Source: Streptomyces sp. A1136 (GTDB lineage: Bacteria > Actinomycetota > Actinomycetes > Streptomycetales > Streptomycetaceae). Taken from it: a stretch of DNA of 44,557 nt. The notes beneath the pieces were generated by a model that worked only from the letters and a program-made list of their open reading frames with translations, was not told where the DNA came from and did not search any database. The position numbers and the translations under genes were made by a program. The DNA is taken from the NCBI RefSeq assembly GCF_004795055.1, contig NZ_SSBJ01000047.1, positions 1-44,557 of the forward strand, written 5' to 3'. This document shows, in pieces, positions 24,939-31,409 of the stretch. The stretch's first letter is position 1. Each line of letters opens with the position of its first letter.

Positions 24939-26021
24939 TCAAGCCGCCAGGACGTGGGTGGTGGTGCGGGTGATGAGCTGGTGGATCTCGCGTGCGACGT
25001 AGCGTTTGAGGCAGCGGAGTGCTTCGCGGCGGGTCTTGCCTTCAGAGACGCGCCTGTCGATGTAGCCGCGGGTGCGGGTGTCCCAGCGGAGACGGGCCAG
25101 CACGATGGTGTAGAGGGCGGAGTTGGCCTGCCGGTTTCCGCCCCGGTTGAGGCGCCGACGCTGGGTTTTCCCGGAGGAGGCTTCTACTGGGCTGACGCCG
25201 CAGAGTGCTGCGAACGAGGCCTCGCTGCGGAGGCGTTCGGGGTTGTCGCCTGCTGCGATCAGAAGGGTCGCGGCGCTGTCAGGGCCGACGCCGTAGCAGG
25301 CCAGGAGCTGCGGATTGTGCTGCGTGATGACGTCCCTGATCCGCGTGGTGAGATCTTCGATCTCCTCGGTGAGGTGCTGGATCCGCCGGGCCAGCAGTTT
25401 GAGCGTGTGGGCGGCGGCGCCTGCCGTTCCGGAGGCTGAGCTGCCGAGCCCAGCGCAGGCGCGTATCAGTTTGGGGTTGCTCAGGCCGGCCAGAGACTCG
25501 CGGAGCTCGGGATCGGTGGCCACGAGAACGGCCTTGAGCTGGTTGATCGCCTGAGCCCGGGACTTGATCGCGGAACCCTTGGCCATCTTGAACAGCCTGA
25601 GCACCTCCACGGGCCCGTCGCCGGCCTTCGCGGTCGCGGTCGCCCTGCCGGTGATCACTGCGCGGGCTGCAGCCTCGGCATCAACGATGTCGCTTTTGCC
25701 ACGGCGTCGGCGGGTTGCCTTGTCGGGCTGGTTCACCTCGAAGACGGTGATGCCCTGACCACGCAGATACCGGTTGAGTGCGGCGCCGTATGAGCCCGTG
25801 CACTCCACCCCCGCTTGGCTGAGGTGGCCCAGTGTCCGGGCCCACTCCAGTAACTGTTCGTATCCCTCGGCGGTCGTCTGAAAGCTCCGGCTCTCGACGA
25901 AGGCGCCGGCGGTCGTGACCACGGCGGCAACGTGGACGTCCTTGTGCGTGTCGACACCCAGCACGATGTCGGGGTTGCCTTGGTTCAGCGGGGCGGGCTG
26001 GGTCATCCTGGTCACGGTCAC
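24939..26021 (-). CDS. IS110-family transposase (DEDD/RNA-guided recombinase)
   Basis: A 360-residue IS110 transposase that looks intact. The N-terminal RuvC-like domain has the acidic residues in IVLGVDTHKDVHVA (Asp24), GVECTGSYGAAL (Glu73) and GKSDIVDAEAAA (Asp111, Asp114). The C-terminal Tnp domain has LLACYGVGPDSAATLLIAAG, the family block ASFAALCGVSPVEASSGKT with candidate catalytic serines, RRRLNRGGNRQANSALYTIV and a final helix KRYVAREIHQLITRTT. GTG 26021 is preceded by AGGAG. IS110 enzymes work with a bridge RNA made from the element's own noncoding end; that leader lies directly upstream here. Confidence 0.95.
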   Translation of the reverse strand: MTVTRMTQPAPLNQGNPDIVLGVDTHKDVHVAAVVTTAGAFVESRSFQTTAEGYEQLLEWARTLGHLSQAGVECTGSYGAALNRYLRGQGITVFEVNQPDKATRRRRGKSDIVDAEAAARAVITGRATATAKAGDGPVEVLRLFKMAKGSAIKSRAQAINQLKAVLVATDPELRESLAGLSNPKLIRACAGLGSSASGTAGAAAHTLKLLARRIQHLTEEIEDLTTRIRDVITQHNPQLLACYGVGPDSAATLLIAAGDNPERLRSEASFAALCGVSPVEASSGKTQRRRLNRGGNRQANSALYTIVLARLRWDTRTRGYIDRRVSEGKTRREALRCLKRYVAREIHQLITRTTTHVLAA

Positions 26022-26049
26022 CTGTCTCCTGCAGCCATGGGAAGCGGGG

Positions 26050-26230
26050 CGGCCGTCGCTGGATCGGTCAGGGCGGTCAGGACTGTGACGGTGCCTCTCG
26101 CGAAGGCCCCTATCGGGACACGCCCGCCGGTCCAGCGGCAGCGAGTACCGCCCCAGACAGTGGCCGACAGATCAAACGCAAGGCACCAGGGCCAGTCGTA
26201 ACGCGGGTCAGGCCACCACCCGGAGCGGCA
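26050..26230 (-). ncRNA. Predicted IS110 bridge RNA
   Basis: The noncoding leader between the element's left end and its transposase contains, in 5'-3' order on the minus strand: TACGACTG (26200-26193), equal to the host/element left junction; GCGTTTGAT (26179-26171), complementary to host ATCAAGCGC on the right with one G-U pair; ATAGGGGC (26113-26106), equal to the element's right end; and TCACAG (26088-26083), complementary to the left junction CTGTGA (core CT plus the element's first four bases). Order (target loop then donor loop) and polarity match known IS110 bridge RNAs. Ends of the transcript are approximate. Confidence 0.65.
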
Positions 26231-26247
26231 CCCAAACATCCTCACAG

Positions 26248-27042
26248 TCGTAGCGGGTGGCGACGGCTCGGGCGTGCTTGAGCCGGTTGATGGCCCGTTC
26301 GACGGTGTCTTGTTTCTTGTACCGCTCCGCATCGAAGCCAGGTGGCCTCCCACCGTGTGAGCATTTGCGCCGGCGGGCGGCCTGGCTGTCGGTCTTCTCC
26401 GGGATCGTGTGCGAGATGCCCCGGTGTCGCAGGTACTCGCGGCACGGTCCATTGCTGTAGGCCTTCTCGGCGGCGACGCTGTCCGGCTTCTTGCGGAGCC
26501 TGCCCGGCCCGGACCTCGGGACGCGGATTTTCTCCAGCACCGATTCGAACTGCGTGCGGTCCGCCCGCTGGTCGGGTGTGACGATCAAGGAAAGTGGGCG
26601 GCAGCGGCCGTCCGCGCTCATGTGGATTTTTGTAGTGAGCCGCCGCGCGAGCGGCCAAGGCCCTCACCTCCCGCACCACCTCCACCAGGCGGGCGTGCAG
26701 GCTCTGCCACGGCGTTTCGTCCTGGTGTTCTGGGACTTCCGCCCCCTGGGAGGCGGGGGCCGGCGGTGGGTCGAAGCGGGCGCCTGCCGCGTGCTGATGC
26801 GACCGCACGATGGTGGAGTCGACCGACACGTCCCAGTCGATCTCACCCGCCGCGTCCGCTGCGGCCTGGACCCGCTGGAGCAGACGCTCCCATGTCCCAT
26901 CCGCCGACCACAACCGGTGCCGTTCGTAGACCGTCTTCCACGGCCCGAACCGTTCCGGAAGGTAACGCCACTGCACCCCGGTCCGAACCCTGTGCAGAAT
27001 CCCGTCGATTACCTGCCGGTGATCTGCCGTACGAGCGCATGG
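26248..27042 (-). pseudogene. 5' part of the IS5-type transposase split by IS110
   Basis: The minus-strand sequence reads DHRQVIDGILHRVRTGVQWR, RFGPWKTVYERHRLWSADGT, EIDWDVSVDSTIVRSHQHAA (first catalytic Asp), then after a one-base deletion near 26645 continues HMSADGRCRPLSLIVTPDQR and KKQDTVERAINRLKHARAVA then TRYD. The remaining C-terminus is at 24857-24924. About 40 N-terminal residues are also missing. The element is therefore dead three times over: truncated, frameshifted and interrupted. Confidence 0.8.
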
Positions 27043-27085
27043 CGAGCTGGCCCACGCCGCTGCGGTGGACGGCGCCGTGTGACGG

Positions 27086-27319
27086 CTACGCGATCCGGTG
27101 GTCCGACCCGGCAGGCGGTTCGTCCGGCCACCGCTTGAGGGAGCGCTCGCTGCTGTCGGGGCGCTGCTCGACCAGCGTGATCACGGTGCTGGTGCCGGGG
27201 ACGCCGTAGAGGCCGAACCACTCGACCCACTTCCGGGCCGCGGGCGGCTCGGTCTCCCAGTAGCCGGTCACGCGCGGGCCTCCGGGAACGAACTGAATGG
27301 CGGTGACGAACGGCGGCAC
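27086..27319 (-). CDS. Small hypothetical protein (77 aa)
   Basis: GTG 27319 with AGGAG seven bases upstream starts a 77-residue protein: VPPFVTAIQFVPGGPRVTGY, WETEPPAARKWVEWFGLYGV, TVITLVEQRPDSSERSLKRW. It is beta-rich and Trp/Glu-rich, with no signal peptide. It resembles small single-domain Streptomyces proteins of unknown function. It abuts the truncated IS5 remnant immediately downstream. Confidence 0.6.
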   Translation of the reverse strand: MPPFVTAIQFVPGGPRVTGYWETEPPAARKWVEWFGLYGVPGTSTVITLVEQRPDSSERSLKRWPDEPPAGSDHRIA

Positions 27320-27488
27320 GGCGGGGCTCCTGGTCGGCGCAGGCGGGTTGGGGTCTGTGGCGGGTGGTCCCGGCCGGAACCTCGGCTTTCGGGTCCTCGA
27401 CCGGCGGTCGCGATGTCGGCATTGCCCGTCGCGGTCACCGCCGGCGGGCCGGGAGCCGCTCAGCGTTTCCGCGTCGTCGCACGGGCCC

Positions 27489-27758
27489 CTAGCCGGGCAT
27501 GCCGAGGGAGGCGTCCGGGGAGCAGTAGGGGCAAGGGTCGACGCCGTCGGCCAGCATGCGGCGGGCCTGGTCGCGATTGATGGGCTTGCCCTTGCCCATT
27601 CCGCATATGCCGACGTGGACGAGTAGGGCCCGCCGCCCGGTGGCCGTCCGTATGGCATCGACCTTCCAGTCCGGAGGGGGCAGAGGGGGCAGACGGCTCT
27701 CCTCCTCCGTTAGGGCTGCCTCCAGGCCGGATGGTCTGCTCCACCTGGATCTGTTCAT
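27489..27758 (-). CDS. DUF6233-family protein
   Basis: An 89-residue protein with the DUF6233 signature: LPPLPPPDWKVDAIRTATG, LLVHVGICGMGKGKPINRDQ then ARRMLADGVDPCPYCSPDAS and LGMPG. The Cys of HVGIC plus the C-x2-C pair (CPYC) could bind metal. The ATG at 27758 has only a weak ribosome site and intact relatives are longer at the N-terminus, so the true start may lie upstream or have been lost. This is the best preserved of the three DUF6233 sequences in the window. Confidence 0.6.
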   Translation of the reverse strand: MNRSRWSRPSGLEAALTEEESRLPPLPPPDWKVDAIRTATGRRALLVHVGICGMGKGKPINRDQARRMLADGVDPCPYCSPDASLGMPG

Positions 27759-27940
27759 CGACGTCGCGCCGAGGGCCGTGGCCGGCTGGCGGGCGCGGGC
27801 CCGCGGTGGAGTCGCCTTCCCACCTGCGGACGCACCCGGTCTCACGGTGCAGCGCACCGTGAGGTGATGCCCTCGGTGGAGCACCGCTCCTGCAAGGGGA
27901 TCAACAACCGGGCGGGGCACTCCCAGTCGCAGCGCCTAAG

Positions 27941-28534
27941 TCAGGCACCGAGCAGCATCAGCGTGTGCGGCCAGAGGTCGTCGAGCACTGCGGGATCGTT
28001 CTTGAGCTTGGCGAAGAGAACCATGCCCTCCAGCTGGGCGACGAGGGCCCGGGCGGTTCCCACCGAAGCCCGGTCCGCCGGGATCGCACCCTCGGCTGCC
28101 GCGTCCCTGAGAACGGTGGCGACCAGTTGGATCTGTTCGTCGAAGATCTCCTTCAGGCGGGCCTGGATGTCCGGCTCCCGGGTGCTTAGCTCCAGGGCGA
28201 GGTTGCCCAGGAGGCAGCCGTCGATCGTGCCGGAGTCCTCTTTCATGCGTCGCTGGACAGCCGCTATGGCGTCGAACAGCCGCCGCAGCCGGTCGAGGGC
28301 GGGAGTGGGAGCGGACAGCTCCCCAGCCCAGCAACTTCGCTCGCCCTGCCAGTAGGCGTCGACGACCTCGACGGTGAGGGCCTGCTTGGACTCGAAGAAG
28401 TGGTAGAAGCTGCCCTTCTTCACCTCGGCACGGGTGCAGATCTCGGCGACGCCGAGACTGTTGTAGCCGTGGCTGCGCATGAGTTCGCCGGTGGCTGCAA
28501 GGAGCCGTTCGCGTGCCGTGCTGTTGCGTCCCAT
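27941..28534 (-). CDS. TetR-family transcriptional regulator
   Basis: A 197-residue TetR repressor. The helix-turn-helix is RERLLAATGELMRSHGYNSL then GVAEICTRAEVKKGSFYHFF. The ligand domain carries GCLLGNLALELSTREPDIQ and LVAQLEGMVLFAKLKNDP, the pattern of the LmrA/YxaF-type C-terminal domain. ATG 28534 (MGRNSTARERLL) is preferred. It is divergent from the flavodoxin-like/nitronate monooxygenase operon. Two near-identical operators lie in the gap, one beside its own start. Likely a repressor of the operon and itself; ligand unknown. Confidence 0.93.
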   Translation of the reverse strand: MGRNSTARERLLAATGELMRSHGYNSLGVAEICTRAEVKKGSFYHFFESKQALTVEVVDAYWQGERSCWAGELSAPTPALDRLRRLFDAIAAVQRRMKEDSGTIDGCLLGNLALELSTREPDIQARLKEIFDEQIQLVATVLRDAAAEGAIPADRASVGTARALVAQLEGMVLFAKLKNDPAVLDDLWPHTLMLLGA

Positions 28535-28541
28535 GACAGTC

Positions 28542-28560
28542 ACTATACGGGCGGTCAACT
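28542..28560 (-). promoter_or_regulatory. TetR operator 1 (beside tetR start)
   Basis: On the minus strand, AGTTGACCGCCCGTATAGT, 16 of 19 positions identical to operator 2. It begins 8 bases upstream of the TetR start and covers a TATAGT that may be its -10 box. Confidence 0.65.
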
Positions 28561-28588
28561 ATCCGAAGAGTTCCTGCCGTGGATTTTT

Positions 28589-28607
28589 AGTTGACCGGTC
28601 GTCTAGT
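28589..28607 (+). promoter_or_regulatory. TetR operator 2 (before flavodoxin gene)
   Basis: AGTTGACCGGTCGTCTAGT, facing operator 1 with a 28-base gap. The centre GACCGGTC is a perfect palindrome. Shared consensus: AGTTGACCGnnCGTnTAGT. It lies 50 bases before the flavodoxin-like start. Confidence 0.7.
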
Positions 28608-28657
28608 ATTCGGGGGTCGGCAGGCAATCGGCTCGCCGCGCTCCAGGAGGCTGCCCC

Positions 28658-29278
28658 ATGGCTGTACCCCCGACCACCGTCGTCATCGCCTATCACAGCG
28701 GGTACGGGCACACCGCCCGTCAGGCCGCCGCTGTCGCCGAGGGTGCGGACTCCGTGCCCGGAGTCCGCACCGATCTGCGAGATGTGGCGGTCCTCGACGA
28801 GAGCCTGTGGACCGCCCTCGGCGCGGCCGAGGCGATCGTCTTCGGCTCCCCCACCTACATGGGCTCGACCTCTGCGGTCTTCCAGCACTTCGCCGAGGCG
28901 AGCGCGCCGGTCTGGGCCGAGCGGGGCTGGCAGGACAAGCTTGCGGCTGGCTTCACCAACTCCGCCGGGGTCAACGGCAACAAGGACAACGCCCTGCTGT
29001 CGATGACCGTCTTCGCCGCCCAGCACGGCATGACCTGGGTGCCGCGGGGCCTGGCGCCCGGATGGATCTACTCCTCCGAGGGAACCCCTGAGGACCTCAA
29101 CCGGCTCGCCGGCTTCGTCGGCGCGATGGCGCAGTCGCCCTCCGACCTCGGTCCGGAGCAGGCGCCCGGCAGGGCCGACCTGCGCACTGCCCGGCACCTG
29201 GGAGAGCGCGTTGCACGGGCCGCGCTTCGTCAGGCCCTGGGTCGCGAGGCCGAGCTCGTTTCGGCGGTGACAGGATGA
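28658..29278 (+). CDS. Flavodoxin-like / WrbA-type NAD(P)H oxidoreductase
   Basis: A 206-residue flavodoxin-fold protein. The FMN phosphate loop is VVIAYHSGYGHTARQAAAVA; FGSPTYMGSTSAVFQHF and GFTNSAGVNGNKDNALLSM follow as in WrbA-like NAD(P)H:quinone reductases. CAGGAGG precedes the ATG. It overlaps the next gene by four bases (ATGA), so the two are translationally coupled. It probably supplies two-electron quinone or flavin reduction for the same response as its partner. Confidence 0.92.
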   Translation: MAVPPTTVVIAYHSGYGHTARQAAAVAEGADSVPGVRTDLRDVAVLDESLWTALGAAEAIVFGSPTYMGSTSAVFQHFAEASAPVWAERGWQDKLAAGFTNSAGVNGNKDNALLSMTVFAAQHGMTWVPRGLAPGWIYSSEGTPEDLNRLAGFVGAMAQSPSDLGPEQAPGRADLRTARHLGERVARAALRQALGREAELVSAVTG

Positions 29279-30354
29279 GGCCGGGACGTCTCGGCGAGCT
29301 CCTGGGTATCGAACTGCCTATCATCCAAGGGCCGTTCGGCGGCGGACTCTCCTCCGTCGAGCTGGCCGTGGCAGTGTCGGAGGGCGGCGGGCTCGGCTCG
29401 TACGGGGCCCACATCCTCCTCCCCGAGGAGATCGGGGATCTGGTAGCACGGCTGAAAACGGGCACAGACCGGCCGTTCGCGGTGAACCTGTGGGTTCCGC
29501 TCGATGGTGAATCCGAACTCCAGCCGTCCGACATGGACCTGGCCCCTCATGTGGCGCGGCTGCGCCCGTACTACGAGGAACTCGGCGTCCCCGCCCCCAC
29601 CGCCGCCGACGTGGCCGCGTGGCCGGACTTCGACGCGCAGGTGGATGCCCTGCTCGCCGCCGCCCCACCGGTCATCAGCCTCGTGATGGGGCTGCCGCCC
29701 CGACGTCTGGTCGAGGAAGCCCGGAGGCTCGGCATCGCGCTGATCGGTACGGCAACCACAGTCGACGAGGCCATCGCGCTGGAGATCTCGGGCGTGGACG
29801 CGATCGTTGCCTCCGGCAACGACGCGGGCGGCCACCGGGGAGCCTTCCTGCGCCCCGTGCGAGAGTCCCTGGTGGGCACGTTCTCGCTGGTCCCGCAGGT
29901 GGTGGACGCCGTCGCGGTGCCTGTAGTCGCCGCGGGTGGGATCGCCGACGGCCGCGGTGTCAGCGCAGCCCTTGCTCTCGGCGCGGACGCGGTCCAGATC
30001 GGCACCGGCTTCCTCGCCTGCCAGGAGTCGGGAGCGAGCGCGGTCCACAAGGAGACGCTCGGCACCCCCGGGGCCCGTACGACGGTCCTCACCCGCCTGT
30101 TCTCGGGCCGCACAGCCCGGGGCATCCCGAACCGCTTCGTCCGCGACATGGCAGCCCACGAGGACCACGTACCGCCGTATCCCGTACAGAACGCCCTGAT
30201 GCAGCCGATCCGCTGGGCTGCGGGGGCGCAGGGCCGGTCCGAGTACGTGAACCTATGGGCCGGCCAGACGGCAGCCCTGGCCCAGGGGTCACCGACGGCG
30301 GGCTCGTACCTCGCCGACCTCGTCAACGAGGCGGACAGGCTGCTGAAGAGCTGA
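29275..30354 (+). CDS. Nitronate monooxygenase family protein
   Basis: A 359-residue FMN-dependent TIM barrel of the nitronate monooxygenase / 2-nitropropane dioxygenase family. It shows LGIELPIIQGPFGGGLSSVE at the N-terminus, FAVNLWVP, the SGNDAGGHRGAF loop and the FMN phosphate-binding VVAAGGIADGRGVSAALALG then ADAVQIGTGFLACQES. Members oxidise nitronates or are related to enoyl reductases. It is coupled to the flavodoxin-like gene by an ATGA overlap and sits under TetR control. Substrate unknown; detoxification of nitro-compounds is the simplest reading. Confidence 0.93.
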   Translation: MRPGRLGELLGIELPIIQGPFGGGLSSVELAVAVSEGGGLGSYGAHILLPEEIGDLVARLKTGTDRPFAVNLWVPLDGESELQPSDMDLAPHVARLRPYYEELGVPAPTAADVAAWPDFDAQVDALLAAAPPVISLVMGLPPRRLVEEARRLGIALIGTATTVDEAIALEISGVDAIVASGNDAGGHRGAFLRPVRESLVGTFSLVPQVVDAVAVPVVAAGGIADGRGVSAALALGADAVQIGTGFLACQESGASAVHKETLGTPGARTTVLTRLFSGRTARGIPNRFVRDMAAHEDHVPPYPVQNALMQPIRWAAGAQGRSEYVNLWAGQTAALAQGSPTAGSYLADLVNEADRLLKS

Positions 30355-30504
30355 CGGCCTCGCCGTTGCCGGTCGGGCGGTGGACCTCGGGTAGGCGTTG
30401 CCGATCTCATCGAGGGTGAGCGCGTCGTCCTGGTCCAACAGCAGCGTGTACTTGCTGCGCGTGGCCGCCTGCCCGGCCACCGCCGGGACCTTCCGGGTCG
30501 TCAT
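30289..30504 (-). pseudogene. Truncated plasmid-type small DNA-binding protein
   Basis: From ATG 30504: MTTRKVPAVAGQAATRSKYT then LLLDQDDALTLDEIGN, the start of small proteins found on actinomycete plasmids and conjugative elements, probably ribbon-helix-helix type and often next to parA. After about 38 residues the sequence loses character and runs antisense into the nitronate monooxygenase gene, so the C-terminal half is lost. Confidence 0.45.
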
Positions 30505-30802
30505 GACCAGCCCAACGAGCCAGCCACGGGCGGGAAGCGGACAGGCTCGCTCACCCATCCGTCCGCATCTGTTCGCTACCCAGGGCGCCAGGATGTCGCC
30601 TCGTGGGCACCGGCCCGCCGCCCACCCGACCGGCCGGTCTCGACTTCCGGGCCGAGGTACCACGGCACGATCGCATCCATGAGCGGCCCTGCGGTGCCCA
30701 TACCGCTCGTACCGCCGGCCTATCGGGCGCAGCCGGCGGGAACGGCCGCCGTGGTGGCGCCCGCGCGGTGGCATCGCAGCCCACCCGGCCGGGGCCGCGC
30801 GG
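30505..30802. other. Intergenic stretch without a supportable gene
   Basis: About 300 bases of GC-rich DNA between the truncated small gene and the first of the duplicated genes. No signature, terminator or RNA gene seen. Confidence 0.3.
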
Positions 30803-31114
30803 CTACCGGACGTCGCCGCGCCACAGGAACCGGCCGACACCGCCCCCGGCGGGGTCCGCTTCGACCGGCTCGTAGTCGGACCGGCCGGACGGCCCGAACG
30901 CGCCGTGCTCCGACATCAACATCGCCCCGTCCACAACCTCCTGCGGCTCCCACCCGGTGACGTCGAGCAGCATGCCGTCCAAGGGGCCGCCCACCAGCTC
31001 GACGTAGACGTGCCCCGGTTTCGGCCCCGGGTCCCGCTCATTCGGCTCCGCCCCGTCCACACGCCGATCCACCCACCACGCATCCACCCCCACACCCAAC
31101 CACCACCCGGCCAA
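30803..31114 (-). CDS. Duplicated small protein, copy A
   Basis: About 100 residues. The core is VYVELVGGPLDGMLLDVTGW then EPQEVVDGAMLMSEHGAFGP and SGRSDYEPVEADP, ending GRFLWRGDV. It is about 80% identical to copy B at 37411-37707. The 'VGGPLDGM' beta-hairpin resembles small Streptomyces proteins of unknown function. The start is uncertain: similarity to copy B continues upstream of any ATG or GTG (GWWLGVGVDAWWVDRR), and a MITE sits directly upstream here, so the N-terminus may have been cut. No signal peptide. Confidence 0.65.
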   Translation of the reverse strand: MAGWWLGVGVDAWWVDRRVDGAEPNERDPGPKPGHVYVELVGGPLDGMLLDVTGWEPQEVVDGAMLMSEHGAFGPSGRSDYEPVEADPAGGGVGRFLWRGDVR

Positions 31115-31147
31115 GGCCCGGGCGGTGATGCGCAGGCCGCCTTCTAA

Positions 31148-31267
31148 TACTCCAGCCGTAGATCATGATCTGTGAGCAAAGTGAGGCCCGGCCCAACCGG
31201 CGGCGGCAACAAGCTCCGTCGCCCGATCCCAGCCCCGCCCACAAGATCACGGTCTACGGCTGGAGTA
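31148..31267. mobile_element. MITE-like 120-bp element
   Basis: Terminal inverted repeats of about 30 bases: left TACTCCAGCCGTAGATCATG (31148 onward), right ends GGTCTACGGCTGGAGTA (31267), with TGATCT/AGATCA continuing the pairing. Both ends carry TA outside CTCCAGCC/GGCTGGAG, consistent with a TA target. It has no coding capacity. A third copy of the end (CGGCTGGAGTA) lies at 33367-33377. Confidence 0.6.
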
Positions 31268-31409
31268 CTGGTTCCCCGTTGATCGCCGGCCGGCGCGCGG
31301 TGCCCGAAAAAACTTCGCGGTCAGGGGCAACCTTCCCGGGGGCGGTGACAACTGGGTGGTGTCCGGACAGTCGGTCCGGCCAGAGCAACGGCTGAAAGAG
31401 AGCATCGAC

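Larger units (their letters stand above)
24927..26247 (-). mobile_element. Complete IS110-family insertion sequence
   Basis: A 1.3-kb IS110 element placed by the broken IS5 transposase that flanks it. At the left end (minus-strand reading) the host reads CGCTACGA, then CT, then the element GTGAGGATG. At the right end the element ends ATAGGGG, then CA, then host TCAAGCG. Rejoining the flanks gives an in-frame CGCTACGACATCAAGCG. No terminal inverted repeats or large target duplications are seen, as expected for this family. It holds one transposase gene and a noncoding leader of about 225 bases. Confidence 0.8.
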
